This document shows, piece after piece, positions 30,643 through 39,928 of a DNA stretch of 64,000 nt. The notes under the pieces were generated by a model that made no database searches, was not told where the DNA came from, and was given only the letters and a program-made list of their open reading frames with translations. The position numbers and the translations under genes are program-made. The first letter of the stretch is position 1, and the number at the start of each line of letters is the position of its first letter. This DNA is from JABCPO02 sp963542845 (GTDB lineage: Bacteria; Bacillota; Clostridia; TANB77; CAG-508), in contig CAUTZA010000006.1 in assembly GCA_963542845.1 (NCBI GenBank), positions 1-64,000 on the forward strand. Direction: 5' to 3'.

Positions 30643-31455
30643 ATGATAGAAAAAGAAAGCTATATATTAGATGAGGGATTTTTAGGAACAAAGTCACTAT
30701 TTACAAAACAAAACAAGTTCTCATTCTCATTATTTTTAGATAAAAATGAAGAAACAAGAAAATCTTTTAAAGAATTAGAAAAAATATTAAAAGAAGAAAA
30801 TGTTACAGTAAAAAGATTATATACACCAAATGTATATCATATAACTAGGGTTATAGATATTGATGAACTTCCAGAAGACAACTTTAAAAGTGCAGATTAT
30901 GATGGGATACTTTTATCAACAACAGGAGATAAGAGTGATGCAATAATTACAAGAGATTTGAGTAAAACGTTAACAGTAATGCCAGGAGACTGTATAGTAA
31001 TTGCACTAATTGATGAAAAAGCAGGAATTAAAGGAATATTACATGCAGGATGGAAAGGCCTTATAGATGGAATTATAGTAAATACAATTGAAATGTTTAA
31101 AGAAAAGGGAGCTAATGTTAATAATATAAAAGGGATATTATTCCCAAGTGTTAGTATGAATTGTTATGATTTAGAAGAAGATATTATAGTAGGATTTAGA
31201 AAATTTGCTAAAGAACTAGGATTAAATGAAGAAGAAATAATATCATATAATGCTGAAAAAGATAGATATAATATTGATTTAAGAAAGCTTGCATTAACGC
31301 AGATAAAGAAATTAGGACTAAAAGATGATAATATGAAAACAATGGAATATTGTACATATTCTAATAAAGATGAAAAAGGAAATTATAAATTCCACTCACA
31401 TAGAAGAGATAGAACATTAAGTATGAATATGGCATTATTTTTAGGAAAAGAATAA
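30643..31455 (+). CDS. Laccase-domain protein, second copy (YfiH/YlmD family)
   Basis: 270 residues, with the same family marks as the gene at 8946: MPGDCIVIALIDEKAGIKG, HAGWKGLIDG, MEYCTYSNKDEKGNYKFHSH and RRDRTLSMNMALFLG. It aligns without gaps over most of its length to the other copy and is useful for judging CGG there: at the 9018 CGG this copy has CAA (Gln), and at the 9696 CGG it has ATG (Met). Both are in-frame sense positions. The frame is intact, there is no CGG, and codon use is typical for the window. SD AGGAGAG. It ends at a bidirectional terminator. Confidence 0.9.
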   Translation: MIEKESYILDEGFLGTKSLFTKQNKFSFSLFLDKNEETRKSFKELEKILKEENVTVKRLYTPNVYHITRVIDIDELPEDNFKSADYDGILLSTTGDKSDAIITRDLSKTLTVMPGDCIVIALIDEKAGIKGILHAGWKGLIDGIIVNTIEMFKEKGANVNNIKGILFPSVSMNCYDLEEDIIVGFRKFAKELGLNEEEIISYNAEKDRYNIDLRKLALTQIKKLGLKDDNMKTMEYCTYSNKDEKGNYKFHSHRRDRTLSMNMALFLGKE

Positions 31456-31545
31456 GGCGAAATAAAAGGAACTCAATATTATAAATAAGAGTATTGAACA
31501 AAAACGATGAATGTTAAATGGTTAATTAAAAATGAATAAAGGAAA

Positions 31546-31578
31546 ACAAAAACCACCTCAATTAGAGGTGGTTTTTGT
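31546..31578. terminator. Bidirectional terminator
   Basis: ACAAAAACCACCTC-AATTA-GAGGTGGTTTTTGT, between the converging laccase-domain and secreted-protein genes. Confidence 0.9.
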
Positions 31579-31611
31579 TTAAGGGGAGATTTTTATATCG
31601 ACTTTAACTAC

Positions 31612-32181
31612 CTACCATTCAAACCAGGATTGGTTTGAATTTTGATAGTAGTCATAGTAATTGTTGTTAGAATATTGATTTTTTACCCAACGGCCAGTAT
31701 ATTTTAACTGACCACGGTTACGATCCCAAAGTGCAGGATCTCCATATTTAGTAATTGTTAAGCAATAATTACTGTCTCCAGCAATTGCAAGACAATTACT
31801 TGAATAAGTACGAGTGTTAAAAATTTGTTCATTTTTCACTCGATTAGGATCACCATTATAAAATTCGGCTTGTAATATGTAGAATTGCCCTCTATCTCGT
31901 AAAACAGCATATCCCTTACCATTCAAAATGAATGGTTTTAAAATATATTGACTGTCTGTGATATCACCTACACTACTGTATTTATTGTCATCCCAAATGA
32001 TAATGGAATTATCATTATTATTGTTATTACTAGATGATCTGTTTTTTCCGAAATTGATGTTAACATTTCCATCAACATTTACTCTTACTTTCGAAAAAGC
32101 TATTGTTGACATTGAGCTTAAAAAAATTACACAAATAAATAAAATCAAAATCCCCTTAAGATTAGATTTTGTAATTTTCAT
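31612..32181 (-). CDS. Secreted hypothetical protein
   Basis: Begins MKITKSNLKGILILFICVIF, a signal peptide ending near SMSTIAFS, followed by an Asn/Ser-rich stretch and a small beta-rich domain (YILKPFILNGKGYAVLRDRG, QFYILQAEFYNGD). It is rich in Asn, Tyr and aromatic residues towards the end. No family was recognised. I chose ATG 32181 over the upstream GTG because GGGAG is 8 bases before it. The only CGG-like string (ttc-gga) is out of phase. It lies opposite in direction to its neighbours. Confidence 0.65.
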   Translation of the reverse strand: MKITKSNLKGILILFICVIFLSSMSTIAFSKVRVNVDGNVNINFGKNRSSSNNNNNDNSIIIWDDNKYSSVGDITDSQYILKPFILNGKGYAVLRDRGQFYILQAEFYNGDPNRVKNEQIFNTRTYSSNCLAIAGDSNYCLTITKYGDPALWDRNRGQLKYTGRWVKNQYSNNNYYDYYQNSNQSWFEW

Positions 32182-32340
32182 TACAATCACTCCCTTTTTG
32201 TATTTGATTTTTTTAATTAAAAAAATCTTTATTAATTAACTTATACATAGATTATAGCATAGAGTTATGAATGATGCAATAGTTTTTTGAAATTTATGTA
32301 AACTTTTTATTTTTACCTTTATATTTCTTTAAATATATGT

Positions 32341-32346
32341 TATAAT
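32341..32346 (+). promoter_or_regulatory. -10 box for the small gene upstream of fic
   Basis: A perfect TATAAT, 30 bases before the ATG. No clear -35. Confidence 0.45.
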
Positions 32347-32375
32347 ATATTTGTAATTGATTTTGGAGGTGTATT

Positions 32376-32534
32376 ATGTTTGATGATGAAATAATATTAG
32401 AAAATATATCTAGAACAATGGAAATAGAAGACCAGGTTTTAGAGGTAGAAGAAAAGGATATGCTTAAAGGAATATTAGAAGGAAAGAGTAATATAATTGA
32501 TACATTAGACAGTATCAAGAGAATATATATTTAA
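32376..32534 (+). CDS. Small acidic protein, possible Fic antitoxin
   Basis: A 52-residue acidic helical protein (MFDDEIILENISRTMEIEDQ..., ending LEGKSNIIDTLDSIKRIYI) behind a strong TTGGAGGTG site. Many Fic toxins are preceded by a small antitoxin that blocks the ATP pocket, and its position suits that, but I cannot see the (S/T)xxxE(G/N) inhibitory motif clearly. A terminator separates it from fic, which weakens the pairing. Confidence 0.5.
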   Translation: MFDDEIILENISRTMEIEDQVLEVEEKDMLKGILEGKSNIIDTLDSIKRIYI

Positions 32535-32538
32535 AATG

Positions 32539-32571
32539 AGTAACTATTTTACAAGGTAGTTACTTATTTTT
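32539..32571 (+). terminator. Rho-independent terminator
   Basis: AGTAACTA-TTTTACAAGG-TAGTTACT followed by a T-rich tail. Confidence 0.75.
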
Positions 32572-32646
32572 GTTTTACCTCTTTATTTTATACTTCATTA
32601 ATTGATATAATAGTAGCGAATAATATGTAAATTTAGAAGGGTAAAA

Positions 32647-33238
32647 ATGGATACATCAATATATATGTATGAAAATACAAATGTGTTAAAAAATAAGCTT
32701 CGGAATAATGGATAATAGAATATTAAAAGAATATGAGAAGAAGGTTGTTGCAGTAAGATTATTAGAGATGAGTATAATTGGAATAACTGGTGATTTTTCA
32801 CTTAACCATTTTATAAATATTCATAAAAAGCTTTTTGGAGATGTATATTTTTTTGCAGGTGAGTTTAGAAAAGAAAATATTGCGAAAGGTTCTTTTAGGT
32901 TTGCAGATTATAGGTATATGGAAAATGAAATAATAAGATTATTTCAAATAATTTCAAAAGATAATATTATAGAAAATAAGAGTATAGGAAAAGATGTATT
33001 AGCAGAAAAACTTGCATATTATAGTGCAGAGCTAAATGTATTACATCCTTTTAGAGAAGGAAATGGAAGAACTATAAGAGAGTATATAAGGCAGATGGCA
33101 TTGAAATTAGGATATATAATGAATTATAGGAAAATATCAGTACAAGAATATATAACTGCAAGTATATTTTCAATTACAGATATATCTAAACTAAAAGAAA
33201 TATATATTATGTGCTTGGAGAAAATAGATGGAATTTAA
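32647..33238 (+). CDS. Fic/DOC family AMP-transferase (one +1 shift)
   Basis: 196 aa after correction. The Fic motif HPFREGNGRTIREYIRQMA is complete, and FAGEFR upstream (the beta-hairpin flap) is typical. The family transfers AMP from ATP to Tyr/Ser/Thr of target proteins. CGG 32701 (aag-ctt-c-gga) comes 18 codons in; skipping C gives VLKNKLGIMDNRILKEYE and joins the start (ATG 32647, SD GAAGGG) to the catalytic part. Without the shift the peptide stops after 22 residues, although an internal ATG at 32708 could start a 176-residue form. It overlaps rsmH by 11 bases. Confidence 0.88.
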
Positions 33239-34161
33239 ACACAAATCAGTCCTTTTAGAAGAAACTATAACATCACTTAATATCAAGAAAAATGGTATAT
33301 ATGTAGATGGAACCGCAGGAGGAGGCGGACATAGTAAGGAGATACTAAAAATGTTAGATGGTGGAACCTTAATATGTATTGATAGAGATATAGAGGCGAT
33401 AAATAAGACTAAAGAGACATTAAAAGAATACGAAAAAAATAATGAGGTTATACTTGTACAAGAAAATCATGAAAATATACCAGAAGTATTAAATGTTTTA
33501 GGAATAGGAAAAGTAGATGGGATATTACTTGATCTTGGGGTATCTTCATACCAAATAGATAACAATGAAAGAGGATTTTCATATATGCATAATCGGAAAC
33601 TTGGATATGAGAATGGATAATACAGTAGGTATAACAGCAGGTGATATTGTAATGACATATAGTCAAGAAGAATTAACAAGGATATTCAAAGAATATGGTG
33701 AAGAAAAGTTTGCAAGTAAGATAGCAAAAGAAATTGTATCTCAAAGAGATAAAAGGAAAATTGAAACAACATTTGATTTAAATGCGATTATAGATAGGGT
33801 AAAACCATATACTAAAAAAGGCCATAAATCAAAACAAGTATTTCAGGCACTTAGGATAGAAGTGAATAAAGAAATAGTGAATTTAGAAAAATCGGTTGGA
33901 AAAATGGTTGATGTTTTAAAAAATGGGGGCAGAATAGCAATAATAACATTCCATTCTTTAGAAGATAAAGCGATAAAAAAAGTTTTTAAAGAAAAAGAAG
34001 GAAAGTGCATATGTCCAAATGATTTACCAGTTTGTGTTTGTGGGTATAAGAGTTTTGGAAAGAATGTAACAAAGAAAGCTATAATACCAAGTAAAGAGGA
34101 GATGGAAGAAAATACTAGATCAAAAAGTGCGAAGTTAAGAGTATTTGAAAGAGTAGAATAA
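33228..34161 (+). CDS. rsmH: 16S rRNA m4C1402 methyltransferase RsmH (one +1 shift)
   Basis: RsmH/MraW at its usual place heading the division cluster: EFKHKSVLLEETITSLNIKK, DGTAGGGGHSKEIL (SAM site), ILLDLGVSSYQIDN and RGFSYMHNGNLDMRMDN. In that last motif, CGG 33594 (aat-c-gga) breaks the frame; skipping C restores the conserved G-N/P-LDMRMD and the second half (KVFQALRIEVNKE, TFHSLEDKAIK, RSKSAKLRVFER). Restored length is 310 aa, standard for RsmH. It is coupled to fic by overlap and to ftsL by a 1-base gap. Confidence 0.96.
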
Positions 34162-34162
34162 T

Positions 34163-34759
34163 ATGGAAAATAATTTTGATATTACTAAAATGTATATTGA
34201 TAACAAAAAGAAAATTGGTATTTCAAATATATTTAGTATATTTACAAATAGGGAAAGTAATAGAAATAGTAATGGTAATTTAGAAAATTACAGAGAAGAG
34301 AGTATAAAACCTAAAAAGAATATGAAAATTCAAGAAAGAAGTAGGGCTTATGAAGAATATATAAAAAAGAAAAAGATGAAGCAAAAAGATGTAAGAACAA
34401 AGTTCTTTTTGTTCATATTTTTAGGGGTGTTATTAATATCTATGCCATTATATATTATATTTAAATCTGCAGAATCAGACGAATTATTTACAACGGTAAA
34501 TAGGTTAAAAGTTCAAATCGAGGAACAGAGAAAAGAAAATGAACAACTAGCACTAAACTTACAAAATCAAGCAAGTTTAGTAAAAATAGAACAAGATGCT
34601 AAGTATAGGTTAGGAATGCAAAAAATAGAACCAACAAAGATTATTAAGGTACAAACAAATGAAAAAGACTATATTGAAACAGAAAGTGTTTCGATTATAA
34701 GGGATAAGGAAGAATCAATATTTGATAAAATATTTAAATTTGTAATGAACTTGTTTTAA
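34163..34759 (+). CDS. ftsL: FtsL-like division protein
   Basis: A 198-residue bitopic protein: a long basic cytoplasmic N-terminus, one transmembrane helix (FFLFIFLGVLLISMPLYIIF), then a leucine-zipper-like coiled coil (VNRLKVQIEEQRKENEQLAL) ending with RLGMQKIEP, the A-x-x-RLGM element of FtsL. Its position between rsmH and murE is that of ftsL in Firmicutes. FtsL works with DivIC/FtsB at the septum. The frame is intact. The cytoplasmic tail is longer than usual. Confidence 0.8.
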   Translation: MENNFDITKMYIDNKKKIGISNIFSIFTNRESNRNSNGNLENYREESIKPKKNMKIQERSRAYEEYIKKKKMKQKDVRTKFFLFIFLGVLLISMPLYIIFKSAESDELFTTVNRLKVQIEEQRKENEQLALNLQNQASLVKIEQDAKYRLGMQKIEPTKIIKVQTNEKDYIETESVSIIRDKEESIFDKIFKFVMNLF

Positions 34760-34804
34760 ATAAATGATATATGAAACAAAAGGAGCATATAGGGGGAGCA
34801 AAAG

Positions 34805-36321
34805 ATGAAGTTAATAGAAATAGTAGAAAAACTTGATGTTAAAAAAATAAATGTAAGAAAAAGTGAATTTGAAAGGTTAGAACAAATACAAATTCTAAAA
34901 ATAGAGGAAGAAAGAAGAAAAATGGCAAAAAATTCATTACTATTTTTAGATAAGGAAGAAATAGAAAAATTAAATAAAGATGAAATAAAAGTTTTAGCTG
35001 ATGAATTAAAAGAAAAAGAAGTAAGAGCAGTTGTTGCAGATATAAGTACAGCAAATATAGAAGGTTTAGAAAGAGAAATGGGAGACATAGTTTTACTATG
35101 TACAGAAAAATTAGAAAATGCTAAAATGAAAGTTGCATTAGAATTTTATGCATCTCCAGAAAAAGAACTTAAGATAATTGGAGTTGTTGGAACAAGAGGA
35201 AAAACAACAACAGCATTTATAATAAGACAGATATTAGAAAAAGCAGGAATTAGAACAGGCCTTATAACAACAATGTATACAATGATAGAAGATAAAATTG
35301 TAATGCAAAATCAAGGAAAAATGCCAAGAATTTTAGATTTCTTTAAAATATTAAGGGTAATGTCTAATGAAAGTGTAATGTATGTAATAATGGAAACACC
35401 AGTAAGTTCTATAAAAGAAGGAGTGGTGTCAAGTATGAATTTTGATTATACTGTGTTTACAAATATTATAAAAGATGAGATAAATAAAGAAAAATATGGG
35501 AATACAATGAAATGTTTAGAAAATACTTTAGAGGTTATAAGAAATTCTAAAAAAGTTGTAGTAAACGAAGATTGTGTTGCAAGAGAATATGTAAAAAGTA
35601 ATTCAAAACAGTATCTTACATATGGACTTACAAATAAATCAGAAGTAATGCCTGTAAATTATAATATTAGAAGTGTATATACAGAAATTACATTTAAAGT
35701 TGGAAGAGATATATTAAAAGCGAAGATGTCTTTGATTGGACAAACATCAGTATATAATGCATGTGCAGCAACAGCACTTGCACACATGATGGGAATAGGT
35801 ATAGAAAAAATAAAAGAAGGTTTAGAAAGTGTAGTAATACCAGGTAAGAGAGAAATAGTAGCAAATGAAAAAGAAATACCTATTATGATAGATGGTGAAA
35901 GAGATAATCAAAGAATTGAAAGCTTATTAAAAGAACTTAGAAAATATATTACTGGAAGAATATCTGTAGTAATAGGAGCAAATGAAGGAGATACAAAAGA
36001 AAAATTATTTGAACTTCGGAAAAATATTAGGGAAAAATGCGGAAATAATTAATATTACAACAGGAAATCCAGGAAAAGATAATGAAAAGCAAATGTCAAA
36101 TGAAATATTAGAAGGAGTTAGAACAACTGAATCAAGAGGGTATGTTGATCCCAAATTAGATAGAAAACAAATAATAGAATTAATATTAAGCAAAGCAGAA
36201 AGAAGGGATTATATATTATTATTAGGCCTTCGGATATAATAAGTTTATGAAAATTGGGGAAGAAATAGTACCATTTGATGAAAGAGAAATAATAGAAAAT
36301 TATTTTAAGAACAATAAATAG
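34805..36321 (+). CDS. MurE-like Mur ligase with altered motifs (two +1 shifts)
   Basis: A three-domain Mur ligase in the murE position (504 aa restored). The P-loop reads GVVGTRGKTTT (normally GTNGKTTT). The middle domain has VFTNIIKDEINKEKYGN, lacking the DHLD His-Asp of MurE. The C-terminal signature reads IMIDGERDNQRIESLL instead of VDYAHTPDAL. CGG 36017 (gaa-ctt-c-gga, LFELGKILGKNAEIIN) and CGG 36231 (ctt-c-gga, LLLGLGYNKFMKIGEE) shift the frame in the C-terminal domain. It is either a divergent MurE or a paralogue with another substrate or no activity; another murE may exist. It probably adds the third stem-peptide residue if active. SD GGGGAG. Confidence 0.8.
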
Positions 36322-36395
36322 TGAAAATAGTAAATTATTGAATTACTAGATTACTAAAACAATAATAAAGTAGAATAGAAAAGAAGGAAAAAAAT

Positions 36396-37364
36396 ATGAT
36401 ATTAACATTATTTGTATCTATGGCACTTACACTTGTTATAGGTATATATACTGTAGAAAAATTAAAAAAGAAAAAAATAGAACAATCAGAAAGACATGAT
36501 GGACCACAATCACATTTGATAAAACAAGGAACACCAACATCTGGTGGGATTATGTGTATAATTACAACTATAATATTAGGAATAGTATATTATGCATTTC
36601 CACTAGGAATACCAGTAGAACAAAAGGGAATATTTTTAACACTTATACTATGTTCAGTGATATTTGGACTTATAGGTTTTTTAGATGATTCATTAAAAGT
36701 ATATAAGAAAAATACTGATGGATTATCACCTAAAAAGAAAATGATATTGCTTACACTTGTTGGAATAGTTACAATGGGGATATTAATATTTCCACTAAAA
36801 ATGAAAAGCACTTTATACATATATTTCTTAGAAAGTGTTTCAATAGCAGGAATTTTAAAGCTTGTAATAGATGTTGTAGTACTAATAGCTACAACAAATG
36901 CAGTAAACTTAACAGATGGTATTGATGGACTTTCATCAAGTGTAGGGATAGTGATTTTAACATTTTTAATGGGATATGCTATAAGAACAGGAAATGTAGC
37001 AGTAGCAATATTTGATATAATTGTAATTGGAGCATATATAATTTTCCTATTATTCAATTGGCACAAGGCAAAAGTATTTATGGGAGATACAGGATCATTT
37101 TTTTTAGGAGCTGTAATTGCATTATCTGCAATTGCAACAGGACTTGAATTTGTATTACCACTTATTGCAATAATACCAGTAGTAGAGGCATTATCAGTAA
37201 TACTTCAAGTATTGTATTATAAGAAAACAAAGAAAAGGTTATTTAAAATGGCACCAATTCATCACCATTTTGAACAATTGGGATGGAGAGAAGTTAAAGT
37301 TGTAAGAGTTTTTGTAGGAATTACAATTTTAATGTGTATAATAACTAAATTTATAATAAAATAG
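36396..37364 (+). CDS. mraY: Phospho-MurNAc-pentapeptide-transferase MraY
   Basis: 322 residues with ten predicted membrane helices. MraY marks are visible: GGIMCIITTIIL, GFLDDSLKVYKKNTDGLSPK (the DD catalytic pair), ATTNAVNLTDGIDGLSSSV, FMGDTGSFFLGAVIALSAI and APIHHHFEQLGW. It makes lipid I from UDP-MurNAc-pentapeptide and undecaprenyl phosphate. There is no CGG codon and the frame is intact, in contrast to the genes on both sides. SD AAGAAGGA. Confidence 0.97.
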   Translation: MILTLFVSMALTLVIGIYTVEKLKKKKIEQSERHDGPQSHLIKQGTPTSGGIMCIITTIILGIVYYAFPLGIPVEQKGIFLTLILCSVIFGLIGFLDDSLKVYKKNTDGLSPKKKMILLTLVGIVTMGILIFPLKMKSTLYIYFLESVSIAGILKLVIDVVVLIATTNAVNLTDGIDGLSSSVGIVILTFLMGYAIRTGNVAVAIFDIIVIGAYIIFLLFNWHKAKVFMGDTGSFFLGAVIALSAIATGLEFVLPLIAIIPVVEALSVILQVLYYKKTKKRLFKMAPIHHHFEQLGWREVKVVRVFVGITILMCIITKFIIK

Positions 37365-37389
37365 TTAGAAAAATAAGTAAGTGAGGATT

Positions 37390-38566
37390 ATGGAAAAAAA
37401 AGGTAAAAAATCAATATTTATAGGGACAAGACCAGATTATATACTAATACTTCTTATAGGAGTCATATATATAATAGGGATAATAACATTGCTTTCGGCA
37501 AGTGCTCCAACATCACTTGCTGAATCACGGAAATAGTTATTCATATTTCCAAAGACAACTTGTGTATTCAATTATGGGTATAATGATGGCACTTTTTCTA
37601 TCAATAATAGATTATAGGATATACAAAAATATGAAATTTTTAGGGCTGGTTTTTGTAATATTACTTGCAGCAACAATTTCGGTAAAATTTTTAGGAAGAG
37701 ATGCAAAAGGTGCGGTTAGATGGATACAAATTGGGAGAATAAACCTTCAACCATCAGAATTCGTAAAAGTAGGTATGATAGTTATAATGGCACGGATTTT
37801 TTTCAGAGCTTGAAAAATTAAATAAGTTAAAAGATCCAATATGGTCTGTAGTTGTACCACTTGGAATTGGTGGATTAGTTGCAGGAATAATATTTTTTAT
37901 GCAAAACCACTTAAGTGCAGCAGTGCTTGTTATGACTACGCTTTTAATACAAATGTTTATAGCAGGAATAAATTTTAAAGCTCTTATAACATCAATGATT
38001 GCAGGATCAATTTCAGGGTATTTTGTGGTAAAATCAATATTTAAAAAAGCGTCTGGTGGTTTTAGACAAGCAAGAATAGAAGTATGGAAAGATCCTTTTA
38101 AATATTTTAAAACAACAGGATGGCAAACATCCCAAGGTCTTTTAGCATTAGCATCAGGCGGACTTTTTGGCGTAGGACTTCGGAAATAGTAGACAAAAAC
38201 AAAATTATATACCAGAACCACAAAATGACTTTATATTTGCAATATTTGCTGAAGAAATGGGGTTTGTTGGTGTAATATTTATAATATCACTATTTGTATT
38301 TTTAATTGGAAGAGGACTTCAAATATCTGCAAAGGCACCAGATCTTTTTGGAAGACTTATAGCAATTGGAGTATCATCTTTAATTGGTGTTCAGGTACTT
38401 CGGAAATTTAGCTGTTGTATCAAATACAATACCAGTAACTGGTGTATCATTACCACTTTTTAGTTATGGTGGATCATCTATTATAACAATATTTATGGCA
38501 CTTGGCCTACTTATAAGTATATCAAGAGTAGCAAATAAGGTGGAAAAAGAAAATAAACAAAAATAA
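37390..38566 (+). CDS. ftsW: FtsW/RodA/SpoVE-type glycosyltransferase (four +1 shifts)
   Basis: A SEDS peptidoglycan polymerase of 390 aa with about ten membrane helices: GAVRWIQIGRINLQPSEFVK, PEPQNDFIFAIFAEE and IPVTGVSLPLFSYGGSS are diagnostic. Four CGG codons shift the frame: 37528 (tca-c-gga, ESGNSYSYFQRQ), 37793 (gca-c-gga, IMAGFFSELEKL), 38181 (ctt-c-gga, VGLGNSRQKQNYIPEP) and 38401 (ctt-c-gga, VLGNLAVVSNTIPVTG). Read straight, the pieces are at most about 100 aa. Its place between mraY and murG supports FtsW or SpoVE over RodA. Confidence 0.94.
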
Positions 38567-38705
38567 AGAAAAATAAGAAGAAAATAAAAATAAATTATAA
38601 ATATAATAACAAAAAATGTGTAGAATGTGGTATATTATTAGTTGTATATAAAATGCAAATAATGGTATACTCATTTTGCAGTTAAAGGGGAGCAATTAAA
38701 AACAT

Positions 38706-39866
38706 ATGAAGGTTATAATATCAGCAGCAGGGACGGCAGGACATATAAATCCAGCACTTGCAATAGCAAACAAGATAAAACAAGAAGATAAAGATTCAGA
38801 TATCCTATTTATAGGAACAGATTATGGTTTAGAAAATGAACTTGTTCCAAAAGCAGGATATAAATTAAAAAGAATAAATGCATATGGATTTTCTAAAAAG
38901 ATAACACTAGAAAATTTAAAAAGAATTATTCAAACAGTATCTAGCATATTTAAAATGAAGAAGATTATTAAAGAGTTTAAACCAGATATAGTAATAGGAA
39001 CAGGTGGATACATATGTGGACCAACATTTTATGCTGCAGAGGCATTAAAAGTTCCAATGTTATTACATGAAAGTAATGGATATCCAGGAATGGCAGTAAA
39101 AATGTTTGATGGTAAGGCAAAAATATTATTAGGATTTGAAAATGCTAAAAAGTATTTAAAACATAAGGAAAATGTAGTTACTGTAGGAAATCCAACAAAT
39201 ATTAAAAGGATAGAATTATCTAAAGAAGAAAGAACAAGAATATTTAAAGAATTAGGACTTGATGATAATATAGTAACAATAGTTGTAACAGGGGGAAGTC
39301 AAGGAGCTAAAAAGTTAAATGAAAGCATAGTTGAGTTAATTGAAATAACAAAAAACAAAGAACTTGGAAAAGATTTTCAAATAATATTTTCAACAGGAAA
39401 AAATAATTATGATGAAATAATTGAAAAATTAGAAGAACTAAAAAAAGAAGATAATAAAGAAATAGAAGGATTAAAAGTTATGCCATATATATTTAATATG
39501 GAAGAAATATTAAATGTATCAGATCTTGCTATATGCAGAAGTGGTGCAATGACAGTTACAGAAATGTTAACAGTAGGCATACCAGCAATTTTTATACCAC
39601 TTCCATCTTCAAATTCTAACAAACAATCATTAAATGCAGAAATATTTGTAGAAAATAATATGGGAATTATTATTGATAATAGTGAGGTTTCAGGAGAAGT
39701 ATTATATAATAATTTAAAAGAGATAATATTAGAAAACAGAATAAAAATAATGAAAGAAAATATAGTAAAATACATATCAGAAAATGAAAATAAAGTTTTA
39801 AATACACTTGATAATATATATAATATAGTAATAGACTTAGTTAAAGAAAAAGAAAAAGAAAAATAA
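38706..39866 (+). CDS. murG: UDP-GlcNAc:lipid I transferase MurG
   Basis: 386 residues: ISAAGTAGHINPALAIANKI (the GxxGHxxP loop), IGTGGYICGPTFYAAEAL, VVTGGSQGAKKLNESIV and ICRSGAMTVTEMLTVGIPAI are standard MurG elements. It converts lipid I to lipid II at the inner face of the membrane. The frame is intact with no in-frame CGG. The best SD (AAAGGGGAG) is about 14 bases from the ATG, longer than usual. It is the last gene of the cell-wall cluster; a 62-base gap precedes topA. Confidence 0.96.
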   Translation: MKVIISAAGTAGHINPALAIANKIKQEDKDSDILFIGTDYGLENELVPKAGYKLKRINAYGFSKKITLENLKRIIQTVSSIFKMKKIIKEFKPDIVIGTGGYICGPTFYAAEALKVPMLLHESNGYPGMAVKMFDGKAKILLGFENAKKYLKHKENVVTVGNPTNIKRIELSKEERTRIFKELGLDDNIVTIVVTGGSQGAKKLNESIVELIEITKNKELGKDFQIIFSTGKNNYDEIIEKLEELKKEDNKEIEGLKVMPYIFNMEEILNVSDLAICRSGAMTVTEMLTVGIPAIFIPLPSSNSNKQSLNAEIFVENNMGIIIDNSEVSGEVLYNNLKEIILENRIKIMKENIVKYISENENKVLNTLDNIYNIVIDLVKEKEKEK

Positions 39867-39928
39867 AACTGAAAACAAAATAGAAATAAAAATATAAAAT
39901 AAAGAGGAAAGAAAGCTAAAAGGTAAGG

